A stretch of DNA of 64,000 nucleotides from Eutreptiella sp. 'Long Island Sound 2002'. Taxonomy: Eukaryota > Euglenozoa > Euglenophyceae > Eutreptiales > Eutreptiaceae. The stretch covers positions 61,321,604 through 61,385,603 of the forward strand of contig OZ038387.1 of the NCBI GenBank assembly GCA_964036045.1. Reading direction: 5' to 3'. The stretch's first letter is position 1. Every line of letters starts with the position of its first letter. Position numbers and translations under genes: made by a program. A model generated the notes under the pieces. It had not been told where the DNA came from and did not search any database. It was given only the letters and a program-made list of their open reading frames with translations. Of the stretch, positions 31,948-42,700 are shown in pieces.

Positions 31948-33735
31948 TGCAGTAGTGAGGGGTAGACCAGGACGCCCTGCCCCTGTGGGGACCTCCCCCC
32001 AGCGCATGTGCCAGCTATGGTGCCATGGGAGTGCCAGGTCACAGAGTGGAAGGGAGCCCCACGTCCTATCACCAGTGGGACATTACTGTCACACTGAGCC
32101 GGGTGCTGTGTGGGTATCCACATTGCACTTCCCAGCCCGGAGGCTGCACAGGATGTGGCCCATGATGGGAGTAGTGGGCTAAGGGCGACTGGAGCGCATA
32201 TCTGCGCAAGTGGGGCAACCAGAGACGAAGGGACCAGGTAAACCGTGAGCACCACGGCAGGGCACAGTGCCAAGGAGGGGTTGGAGTGGCGCGAAGCGCT
32301 AGAAACCCTTGGGGAGGGGAGTGGGAGGGGTAAGTATGCAGATGACTGGATGACTGGTGGTAACCTCAAGGGTTGAGTGACCACAAAGGGAGGGGGAAAG
32401 CCTTGACCAGGGCAGCCCCACCAATATCCTGAAGGACAGTGGGTGACTGACCCTGAGGAAGGCAGAGCATGGCGCGCCCAGCGAGGGGACCAGTTTTTCA
32501 GGTTTTTTACGCCAATTTTGGACCCCCCGCAAGGACAGTACCCAGGCAGCGACCTACGAGTCGCGCCGGAGGAATACAGGTGGGTATGGCGGGATATACC
32601 CCGCATGAAGGCGGCCCCAGGGGGTTGGACCCTTCGGGGTGCCAGCCCTCCATAAGGGAGGCGGTGTTGGGACACCGGAGGGACGTTACCCTGAGGTATG
32701 GCTGGATCTGGGGTCTGGGCTATGCCTTAGCCCTGCTGATTGGGTACAATATGCCCAGGGTGCCATGGACTGAGTGCCATGGACCTACTGATTGGGCATG
32801 AGATGGCATGGATGAGAAGGTAAGGGGTGTTCTGGCGAGACCCCTGGCTTTCAGGATGTCATGACATGCCAACCCACTCAAGACCTATTCTTTCCGCTGC
32901 TTATTGGGTCTGAGTCAGGGATGCCCAGCGAAAGCTGGTGGCTACCCCGACGGTTGGACGTCAATCCCACATACACATCTGTGAAAACACAATCAGCAGG
33001 CAAGGACAGAATGGAGAGACCTCTACAGGTTTCGCAACCACCGGCAGGGACCCACTGTGAAAGTGGTCCTGATGCCACGCCCATTTGTCCAGAAATGCTG
33101 AGCAGTTTGCTGCCATTGACTCCAGCAGGATTCACACCTGAACAGGGCTTGAGCGAAGGACTGAATGAGGTCCAAAGACTGACTGGGACTACCCCTGAGA
33201 GCAGTAACCCAGAGTCCCCATCCGATGAATGGGGCTATGCTAACAGCATATCAGTCCTGCTCGCCCCGTCCGGGAGTATAGCCACCCAGGCTGGGATTTG
33301 ACAGAGTTCCAGAGGGTGGATTGAATAAGATACTCCCCCTGCTTCGATGCCAGCAAAGGGCGACCCACAGCTCGTGGACGCCCTATGCATTATGACGTCC
33401 CTCTTGGCTGGATTGTGCTGTCAGGTGAAGGCACCCCAGTCTGCACAGCCAGAAAAGCCTGAAGTGCCAACGACCGGTGAGCCCTGTCGCTGCAGCGTAC
33501 GGGTCCCCGCAGCTGTGACGGACTGTGACCGGACCAAGGAGGTGATGGTCGACGACATCCCCTCCTTCTTTTTTCCTTTCGCCTTTCCTATCCAGCCAGA
33601 GCCGTCCGATCAAGGTCCTGTCGCCCAGTTGCAAGTCTCTGGGGACTTGACCAAGATGATCGCGGCCTGTGCCAGGATTGGCTGCCCCTGAGCAGGATTT
33701 CGAGTCTTGCTCGGGTGATGAGGGCATGAGCGTGG

Positions 33736-34088
33736 TGAAGCGGTAGCAGCAGGGTCTCCCTACCGCTACCCGCTGTGGCTCGCACGTGCGCTGAATAGCG
33801 CAATTTATGACGTAAAATGGGATTACGAAAGCTACAGAGCAATAGCGAGGATTGCCGTTTTTTGTGTTAAAATAGCAGTTTTTTATAATAAATTTATGCT
33901 GTTGTGCCCCATTTTGTAATTATTCGCGAGATTTCACTGTTTTTCCGTGTTTTCACAGGCATCTATGTAGCTTCGAAAGGCCTGTGGCTAACGCCTTAGA
34001 ACAGTTTAAGCAACTTAAACCGACTCACGAAATGTTCGATTCTTGCAGAAATTGCGGTGCTTTGCAGGAGGGTCACGAAAACGCTTCA
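33736..34088 (+). repeat. N1 5' LTR
   Basis: 353 bp. An AATAAA signal lies near 33888. Bases 33996-34007 (TTAGAACAGTTT) are the exact complement of the 12 bases that follow the LTR. Confidence 0.92.
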
Positions 34089-34100
34089 AAACTGTTCTAA
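34089..34100 (+). promoter_or_regulatory. N1 putative self-priming primer-binding site
   Basis: AAACTGTTCTAA directly follows the LTR end with no spacer and does not begin TGG, so it cannot pair with a tRNA CCA end. It is perfectly complementary to 33996-34007 within the LTR. This is the layout known from the Tf1 family, where the 5' end of the element's own RNA folds back as primer. If so, RNA should start at or close to 33996. Confidence 0.7.
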
Positions 34101-34274
34101 CAACCCTGAACAGGGACAGCCGCCGGCCGCAGCGCATCGCAGCGTCGAGGAGCGGCGCTAACACGCGCTGGAACCAGAAGGCGCTGGGCGCAGCGCCAGT
34201 GAGCACCGCAACGTGGCCGTCAGCCGCAGTACGCCGCCAGAGGAGAGGCAGCAAGTGCCTCCGCAGCGTCCCGG

Positions 34275-35108
34275 ATGAGCAGCAGCGACAGCAGCGGCGT
34301 CAGGACGTGGGGACCGCAAAATGGCGGCTACAACCTGGACAGCATGAGCGACGCGTCAGACTGGAGTCCCAGTCCAAGGCCAAGTTCGAGCCGCAGTCCC
34401 GCGTTCGAGCAACAGAGGTATGGCCCTTCCAGCCGTCAACCCTATGGCCGTGGGAACCAGCACGGCGGCAGCGTCAGCCGTCCCAAGAGCGGCAGTACCA
34501 GCCGCAATCCGGATTACCGTGACGGCCAACCAGCCGTCGAAAGAGAGCTCTTCCGCAAGCCGGACCATCGTCAAGCAGCGTGGGATCGCCAACCAGCGTC
34601 CTGGAGAACGCCGAAGTGCCAATCAGCGCTCCACCGAAGACAAGGTCCAAGCCGTGGTCACGCAGACCGTGGTCAAGCGTCAAGGGAGCGCCCACCAGCG
34701 CCCCACAAAAGCGCCGGAGTACCGACCAGTACCCCAACGTGGAGGAGCGTTCACCGGAAATCCACGCAACCCCAGTCCCAGCCGGTTAAGCTCGGAGATC
34801 GCCATCCTACCAACCGAGACGGTGGAGTTGAAGGCCTGGGCCGTGGAGATGGCAGCGTGGGCGAGGAATGCAGCAGCGGAGATCCGGACCCTGAAGTCGG
34901 AGCAGGAGAGTCTGCAAGAGCGAGTCCGTCGCCTGGAGAAGACGTCCAAGACGAAGTCCGCTACGGGCGAAGCGAAGAAGAAGGTGGAAGTCGTGGAGGA
35001 CTTCCAGACGCCGAAAAAGACCGCCACGACCAGCAGAGCGACCAACCAAGACAGTGGGACGCAGACGCCTGGCAGTGGCAGCTGTCGTTGGAGACGGTGA
35101 TAATTTAA
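34275..35108 (+). CDS. N1 Gag-like protein, reading frame uncertain
   Basis: Two overlapping frames are open. The 277-codon frame from ATG 34275 starts convincingly (MSSSDSSGVRTWG, then Ser/Pro/Arg/Gly-rich). The other, 34420-35100 (+1 relative), contains a clear coiled coil (AAEIRTLKSEQESLQERVRR) and a Lys-rich end. The natural protein may begin in the first and continue in the second, by a one-base indel mutation or a frameshift. The composition suits a basic nucleic-acid-binding Gag remnant. No protease, RT or integrase sequence is visible, so mobility would need enzymes from another element. Confidence 0.45.
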   Translation: MSSSDSSGVRTWGPQNGGYNLDSMSDASDWSPSPRPSSSRSPAFEQQRYGPSSRQPYGRGNQHGGSVSRPKSGSTSRNPDYRDGQPAVERELFRKPDHRQAAWDRQPASWRTPKCQSALHRRQGPSRGHADRGQASRERPPAPHKSAGVPTSTPTWRSVHRKSTQPQSQPVKLGDRHPTNRDGGVEGLGRGDGSVGEECSSGDPDPEVGAGESARASPSPGEDVQDEVRYGRSEEEGGSRGGLPDAEKDRHDQQSDQPRQWDADAWQWQLSLETVII

Positions 35109-35133
35109 TATTCTGTTTGTGGGAACACCTGTG

Positions 35134-35188
35134 GGCAAGTCCAGTCTTGTCAGACTTGCCGTGGTGAGAGCCCAGTCTTGTCAGGCTC
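35134..35188 (+). other. N1 twin hairpins with identical loops
   Basis: Hairpin 1: GGCAAGTC (35134-35141) with GACTTGCC (35153-35160). Hairpin 2: GAGCC (35168-35172) with GGCTC (35184-35188). Both present the same 11-base loop CAGTCTTGTCA. They lie just after the coding frame, before the polypurine tract. Candidate RNA export or packaging signal. Confidence 0.6.
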
Positions 35189-35593
35189 CACCAACCGGGT
35201 ATATATGTGGGTCTTAAAACCCATGTATATATGGGGCAGATCAGCCCCTGGCACACGCACCCGCACTTGTACAGTACAGTGCACGGTGCCTGGGTAAGGC
35301 ACGAACCGACACAGCAACGTGGATTTGATGCTGAGTTGTAGTGCTGTGTGCGTGCCTGTCCTGTTGTTTGGTTTTTGAAAGCATGGAGGTTTTCGGGAAA
35401 CTGAAAACTTTTTCAGGTTTTCGAAACAAACGGGGCAGGCCACCCAAGGCCTTTTTCTTTTATTTTCCTAGAGTGGCAAAGCAGGTTTTTGCCTGAGGGT
35501 AGTATTGGTGCTCCCCACCGGACACCTAGGAAAAGGCTACCTCTGGGGTTTGTTTTTCCTCTTGGAGGATAAACAAACCTTTAAGTAGGGGGG

Positions 35594-35945
35594 TGAAGCG
35601 GTAGTGGCAGGGTCTCCCTACCGCTACCCGCTGTGGCTCGCACGTGCGCTGAATAGCGCAATTTATGACGTAAAATGGGATTACGAAAGCTACAGAGCAA
35701 TAGCGAGGATTGCCTTTTTTGTGTTAAAATAGCAGTTTTTTATAATAAATTTATGCTGTTGTGCCCCATTTTGTAATTATTCGCGAGATTTCACTGTTTT
35801 TCCGTGTTTTCACAGGCATCTATGTAGCTTCGAAAGGTCTGTGGCTAACGCCTTAGAACAGTTTAAGCAACTTAAACCGACTCACGAAATGTTCGATTCT
35901 TGCAGAAATTGCGGTGCTTTGCAGGAGGGTCACGAAAACGCTTCA
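35594..35945 (+). repeat. N1 3' LTR
   Basis: 352 bp, differing from the 5' LTR at about four positions including a one-base deletion in a T run. Preceded by AAGTAGGGGGG. Confidence 0.92.
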
Positions 35946-35949
35946 GTGG

Positions 35950-38243
35950 TGCCATGAACGTCAGTGTCATGGACCTTAGGGACCCGCAGGACGATGTCCT
36001 GCCGTCCAGCTTAGCCCCAACCGTGGCCTCTTAGGAGACCACGGCGAAACGCCCCATCAGCCCGCTGGAACACCGCGGAATGTGTGAGTTGGTGAGTGGA
36101 GTGCGTGTGAGGAGTGTGCTTGGCAGCAGGGGGTGAACAATGTCCTCCAGTGGGGGCCCACCAGATCCAGCAAGGTCTATTCTTCCCGGGTAGACAGACA
36201 ATCTACCTTATGGATGCACTCACACATCGTCAAAGAGTGCCACCACAGCCTTGTGGTTACCCTGCGAGGGTCTGGAGGACCTGCACTCAGTGGGAACCCC
36301 AAGTCAACCTTAGGGGAGTCCCCGGTCTGGGGTAGTCTTCTTACAGCGCCCCCAAGTGTAGGCCGTATGTGGACGGCTGATGCCTACCTGCCTGCCTGAG
36401 CCAAGTGTGTCTTGCTTTCGGGTGTAGTAGTGATGTGTTGACTGTGATCTGAAGTGTCCTGACATCTCACTGTGGGCGCTGCCTACCCACAGTACCAAAC
36501 CAGACCGCCCAGTTGCAAGTCTCTGGGGATCTGGGAACCAGACCGCCCAGTTGCAACTCTCTGGGGCTCTGGGGAATGTGTAGGTTTTCTCTTTTCCCTT
36601 ATATGTGCATATGTATGTCATATCTTCTGTACCCCCCTGTCCTGCAGGCAGAGGTTGGGACACCCATAGTAAATACATTCATCAGGATGTAATTCAGGAT
36701 CCAAGGGGAGCCGTTAAGCCAAAGTAGTCCATCAGACCATCAGGTCTGGACTTGAGGCGGTACGACCCCCATATCCTGGGTCCATACGCCTACACTAATA
36801 TCTCTTCCTCTACCACAGGAGATGGGCACTCAACCCATCTCCCACTGATACATATACAATCATAATTGCTGTCCGTATGGAGCTGACACGCCCAGGCCAC
36901 CAACTTGGGCAGATAGGCCCCAGACTGGCAGCATCACAGGGTAGTGTCCAGCCTATGTGTGCCTGAAATTGGCTCCCAAACTGCAGCAGTCCCCTTGTTC
37001 GGGGTCGCCAACACCCAAACACAATTAAAAGGGCCAATCAAAGAAGAAACAGGTTGTTGGACTGCAAACAGCGGGACCCGCTGGGTAGTGCGGTCAAGTG
37101 CAGGCCCCCATATGCGGAGCACCCACCATGTACGTGTACTTAGGCAGCACATTTAGTGTCGGAGTGGAGTCCAGACCCCAGTACGTACAGTGCATAGGTT
37201 GCAGCCACTGGGGCTGTGGACACCCCCGACACATGGGCTGTTAAGAGGACGTTTCTGGCCCTCTGGTGCAGCACCAACACCCAGAGGCCCTCAAGAGTCT
37301 GTTCTGCACTGCAGCAGTTCAATGTCTTTGAGTCAGACCGGTCCAGAAGATCCACTGATGACCAAGTCGGGTCAGTTCTTGTACAATCCCATGGCTGGGT
37401 AACCAGGGATAGGGTCACGAGGGGAAATGGCCATGTGAACCCAGGTATCGGCCAGAAACCTGGCAGCTGCAGGGGGTTGACACTGGACCAGTCTGAGGTG
37501 CATAAAAGGTCGCAGCAACTTCCTGAAATAGTCCACAGAGCCGCCATGGCTAACGGGGCACCTCAAAGCTTCCCCCTAATGTAAGCTCTTGTGGAGGCTG
37601 TGGCTGTAAACAGCACTGCTTGTGGTATGAGTACAGGAACTTTTGGTGTCCCTGAGTGAAACTGAAGTAAGGTATGCTGAGTATTCTGACTGAAATATGT
37701 ATGCTGCAAGTAGTCTGACTGAATCCAGGCACTGCAGGCGCTGGCATAGCCTCTGCAGTACCTCTACCCTGAATCCTGACTGATCCTGGATGATCAGTAG
37801 CAATCTGTACATTGTTCTTCTCTGCATTGCTGGGGTTGATGGGATCTAACGCCCACTGAAGGTATGGGTCCCAGCCCACTAAATGGACTGTCATCTGTTT
37901 CTATTTTTTCACCCACTGTTGGCACGTGGGGCCTTCCTTCATGGAAGTGGGCAGCCATTGTCTTGAGAGAACATTCAGTCTTCAATCTGGATAGGTGCTG
38001 GACAGAGGATAATGATGGCATGCCTAAACCATTTCCTCCTGTCACAGCATACCTTGAGTTTTAACTGATTGACTTTCTGTGTTGTTTGTTTTTCATTTGA
38101 ATGTGTAGAACTGCAGTAGGTTGTTGTGCTAACCTGATAGTTCAGCCCAACAGAAGCACTGATGGGCAGAGGGACACCACACGGCTAAAATCGATTTTCC
38201 GTGTCAGTTTTCGCCAGCACGATTGCTGGGCTGGGGAGGGGAG
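35950..38243. other. X internal region, right part, no gene seen
   Basis: About 2.3 kb without a credible ORF. A roughly 24-base element reading CGCCCAGTTGCAA(G/C)TCTCTGGGG occurs at about 36508 and 36543, and once more near 33623 on the other side of N1, supporting the view that both stretches belong to one element. A pyrimidine-rich tract ending in AG lies near 38100. Confidence 0.35.
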
Positions 38244-38376
38244 TGTAAAACGATTTGAGCCGTAGGTGAAGTTTTAAACCCACCCATCCCATCCCTGGTT
38301 TTTCCTGGTTCTGGGTCACGACGTCACCACCTTTGTTTTTTCCGCTTCAACGGTGTCGTTGAGCTAGGGAGGGGAG
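38233..38376 (+). promoter_or_regulatory. Twin polypurine tracts before the X right LTR
   Basis: GGGGAGGGGAG (38233-38243) is followed by TGTAAAAC, which can pair with GTTTTAAA about 20 bases on. After 133 nt a second tract (38367-38376) abuts the LTR start at 38377. This is the same two-tract, one-hairpin plan seen in family T (1927-2076) with unrelated sequence between. Confidence 0.55.
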
Positions 38377-39425
38377 TGTTTGGTTTCCGTCATGCCCTGC
38401 GCCCCTCGGCCCCCCCTGTGGGGCCTGATCCCCGGTTATGGGGACACATACTCCTCCTTGTGCTGACCCCCGTCATCCCTTTGTGTAGCCTATTAAAGGC
38501 CCACACTATGGGATTTGATAGGGGATATTGTTAGCCTTCATCCCCCCTTAACCTTTCCTCTCATTGGTCTTTTGACTTGAGCCTGCAGTAGGGATATCAG
38601 GGAACTCGGCGTTTTTTTCCGCCGCTTTTGTATTAGTCATTAGGGAATCAATTGCCCTGTTGATACCTATGCGAATTTGCCTTAAATTCGCATAGGTACA
38701 GAAGTTAGATATTGGCAGCGGCCTGGTGGTGAACTGGCGTCGCGCCAATTCGCGGGCGAACTGCCAGTTGGGATCTGGCGACCCAAATCGCGAGACCATG
38801 AACTGGCCTTTACGGAAAGTCCATCCTGTTGACCTGAATTAGTTCTGACTGCACGGTTGTAATAGTCAAGACTTAGGTTATGATAGGGAATTAAAAGTTC
38901 AGGTTCCGGTGCCACTATTTTCAAAAACCCCCTAACGTCATGATGCCCAGCCATTTAAAGTATAGGGATAGCTTAGGCATCGTTGCCGGCACCTTACGGT
39001 GCCTTTTTCTTTTACCCCCCATTGTTAGATTAGGCATGGCATGCATATCTTATGCATTTCATGTAGTCACTTCAACCTAACCGTAAATTGAGATTTTCCA
39101 TTCATTTCTCTTGAGAAGAGATGCAATAGAATGGCATGACTCTCCTCTACAATGGTATGTTATTTGTTTGTGTTAGTTGCAAGCCATTTTGGAGATATGC
39201 CTGAATTATTAAGATTGAATTGAGTTTTGGTTGTGGTGAAGAGACCATGGTGAATCTCAAGCTCAAGTTGATTTCATTGATTTCAGGGTGAACCCAACAT
39301 TGGTAATCATTTTGGTTTGCCTTCCCTTCCCTTTGCAACGTCGAGATATGGTCGTGGTGGGTCACCACACTCCATGGTGGGACCCACTTTCATGCATAAA
39401 TGGTGCATTTTTGTTGTGTTCATGA

Positions 39426-39768
39426 TGAAGCAGGTCACAACCCTACCCTGGCATTTTACCCCTAAGGGAGCATTTTTTGGCCCTATATATGGGATATATG
39501 TGGGATAGGGTATATCATATTCCATTTCCTTGTTAGGAACATAGGATGTGGGATAGATAAGGCAATCTTGGATGTTTATTAGTTATTCAATTAGTGGATG
39601 ATAGGGTGGATTTCTCTTATGTGCATATCAGGTATTTCATTGGCTATGTGTACCATATCTGTTTGCAGGATACTATTCAGTCAACACTATCGTTATGACT
39701 TCGGTGCCAAGCAATGTTGCTGCCCATGCCACTGCGACCTCTGCTCCTGACCACCCGGTCTGGTTTCA
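39426..39768 (+). repeat. E3 5' LTR
   Basis: 343 bp, TGAAGCAGGTC to GGTTTCA. It contains a TATA-like CCTATATATGGG (about 39482-39493), a pyrimidine tract ending TTTGCAG (about 39668), and the gag start ATG at 39695. In the 3' copy the corresponding start reads ATGTCT instead of ATGACT. Confidence 0.95.
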
Positions 39769-42700
39769 TGGTAGCAGAGGCGAAAATTTTTCATCTCTGT
39801 TGGGCGTTTGGCATCGCGGAAAGCGATCGGTCCAAGACATCGTGGACCAAATTCAAGTTAAAATCTCTTCCCCGGGAGGGATAGCTGAGGGTGTCCAGGT
39901 CCCCACTCTCAGGACCTCCTCGGCCCTGACCCCATCGATCGGGCAGGGGCCGCAAAAACGGGCCAAGCCCCAAGTGGCTACGAATCCTAAGTTTCCGAAA
40001 TCCCCGAATGTTCCCATCGGGGCCCCCCATCCTCGAAATCCAGCTGGTGTACCTGGGATGGTTGGGGGGGAAATACACGGCCACCCTCAGGGAGCGATAA
40101 GAGGACCACAATCGCCTATTATGGGCTCGGGAACCGTTACTAGCGCCGAGAATCGGGCAGTAATCGACAAATCTACTGGGGTGATCGAGCGTACGAACGC
40201 TGCGCCCTCACGCGCTGCCGACTGGGGTACGATGGCTTCGCCAATGGGGCCTATCGTGGTCGACTCTGGCACTCCTCCGTCGCTAGGGGGGTTGCCAGAG
40301 CCTCAGGTCAGAAAAAACCTGTTTGCGGCAGGGCCCATCAGCCCCATTGTTGACCAACTCGACGCTGAAAACCGTCGAGTCCTCGCGCTCACGCCTGATC
40401 CCCATGGCCATCTGGGTCCGGCTCGAGAGGCCGTGGCCCTGATCCAGCAAGCCCTGTCGGGGACTAGGCAGAACCCCACTGTGGTGGAATCGTCGCCCAC
40501 TCCAATGAGTGGATCGCGGCGGTTTCCCTCCCTGGTGGAGGAATCTCCTGCCTTGGGAGCGTATCCCAATCCCCCGAGCGGATCCAGGCTAAATCCTACG
40601 ATCATCGAGGAATCCCCCACGCAAATCGAGGAGGATGAGTGTGACCAGTGGTTCCCCCTGGCGGTGGAGCAGTGGAACGACGATGAGGAGGAGGAGATTG
40701 GAGTGTTGGAACGTCATGAACTCCATCATTCCCCTATTTCCGTTGCCTCGTCGCCTGCACCTCCTGAGCCTATGTCAGGGACCAGGGATCGCCCCATGCT
40801 TGTGGAAGAATCCCCGGCCCCCCACTACATCACGGTGGAGGACTCTCCGGCCCCTCAGTTCATTGCCGTGGAAGAGTCCCCGGTGCCTATGAGCGGCGTC
40901 AAAAACCGCCCGTGTCTTGTCGTGGAATCTCCGGAGCCTACGGAGGACCGGGCCGGTACTACATCTCCTGTGCCTATGAGCGGCACGAAAGATCGTCCAT
41001 CCCTAGTGGATGATTCTCCGGCGATGCCGATGGTCAACAATCTGTGCTGGGGGGGAGGGAATCAGGTGGAGGGAGGTTCAGCAACCCTCCCAATAAATTT
41101 GGTCTCTCCCCCCACAAATACATCTCCTACGGAGGACCCCCAACTGCCCAATTGGGGGGGGGATCCAGAGGTTGCAACGGGATCGGAGCCTGTTTTTGCT
41201 TCCCATCCGAGAACTCGATCACCTATGGTGCTTCATGAGTCACCACAGTATATTGTGGTGGACGATTCCCCACCCCCACCGCCGCGACCGAATACTGTTG
41301 GTCATGTTCCCCCTCCGCCGTCACCCCGCCACCGCCAGGTGGCTTACATCGAGCACGTGCACGGAATCCCGCACCTGGTTCGGCCATCAAATTGTGGGGG
41401 TTCGGGGGGGGGACATCCCTCTAGTGGGGGGGCGCCAGCGCCTGTTGCTGCGCGCCCCACACCCCCGTCTCGCCCTGCGGGGGGGCCCTCTGGTCCCTCC
41501 GTGGCAGGGGGGGCTGCGGGGGGGGGCGGTGGTGGGTCATCCCCTCCTCGTGGAGGGGGGGGTCCATCCTTTCGACATTCTGGGGGCCCCACTCCTACAC
41601 GGGGGGAGGAAGACCTACAGCACACCTGTGGCTGTCCCCGGTGTGTGGTGCACTACGAAACGTGCATCCAGTCCCTGATGGCACAGGTGAAGGACCTGCG
41701 AAATCAGAATCTGGAGTTGCAGCGATCCCATCAGGAAATTTCTCAGGCAGTAGCCTCTACCGTGGGCATCAGTCAGTCCTACGGGGACCGGATGACCCAA
41801 ATCTTGTCTACATTGGCTAAATTTGACGCGGCGGTTCAGGGCTACCGCCTGGATTCTAAGGTGGTGGAGGCTAGCGTGGCAGATCATCTTAAGATGTCCA
41901 ATGGCAACACGGCTAAGTGCTTTAGCGCAGTGGAGTCGCTCGCTACGCGTTACGCCGCCGTTGCATCTAGGATCGATGCGTGGGACCACTGGTACTCCAC
42001 GCCTGCGGAACCCGTTACGGTGGTCCTACCCCCGCCATCGGCGCCTCCGCCCGTTCCTGATCCTACACCGGCGGCGCCTACGGCGCCCATGGGCGCGCTA
42101 TCCGGTTCATCCGGTGGTGGGTGTGTCCTTCCTTTCTCCGTCCACCCATCCCACGATTGCATCTACCATCCGAACGCTTGTCCGGATTCGGGGTGGCCGA
42201 GGGGGGGGGGAGAACACCACGAACACCCCCACCCCCAAGAACCTACATCGTGGAGGGGAATCGCCGAAAAGCAGAAGGAACGTGCTGTTCCCGAGTGGAG
42301 GGCGACGCCTAAGGGCGAAGAACACCCCACGGAGCCTACGGCCCCGTGGGCCAATGAAGAGGAGAACACCTCTTCGTTGGGGAACATTAATCCCCTCACG
42401 AAATATGTTTTCACTTCCCCTGGGAAACCTTCGTACACGCCCTCTCATCCTACGGATACGTGTACAGTCTCTCCAGTGAAGGTTGTACCAAGTGCAAGTG
42501 GAGGTGCACCCCCAACCATGGCTCCCCCTGCTTACCACCCGTACCAAATGCCTATGGTGCAAAATAGTTACACCAAAGCGGTGGAGGATAGTGATATGCC
42601 TAAACCGCAATTTAATGGGCAGCTAGAGTGCTACGACGAGTGGGTGGAGAAGCTTCAACAATGGTTGGGGGGGTGTGATCCCATGTACCGAAAGGCCAAC

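Larger units (their letters stand above)
29760..33731. other. X internal region, middle part
   Basis: Continuation of the sequence cut at 8202. GC-rich from about 30.1 to 33.7 kb. It holds one broken Pro-rich frame (separate entry), two copies of the paired GTGCCATGGAC motif (31921-31947, 32759-32785) and two further open stretches in one frame (32861-33301 and 33347-33691) separated by two stops. Those have no recognisable domain and I do not call them genes. No reverse transcriptase or integrase sequence is visible, so X looks non-autonomous. Confidence 0.4.
33736..35945 (+). mobile_element. N1: 2.2 kb non-autonomous LTR element
   Basis: LTRs at 33736-34088 (353 bp) and 35594-35945 (352 bp), about 99% alike, each starting TGAAGCGGTAG and ending CGCTTCA (the seven terminal bases are inverted repeats). 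Flanked by GTGG at 33732-33735 and 35946-35949, a 4-bp target duplication that splits a copy of the paired CCATGG motif. Internal region 1.5 kb with one Gag-like frame and no pol. Polypurine tract AAGTAGGGGGG precedes the 3' LTR. Confidence 0.92.

Noticed and set aside
31691-32801. Several 100-250 codon ORFs on both strands in the GC-rich X region
   Set aside because: High GC makes all frames open; none shows a domain, conserved repeat copy or consistent frame.
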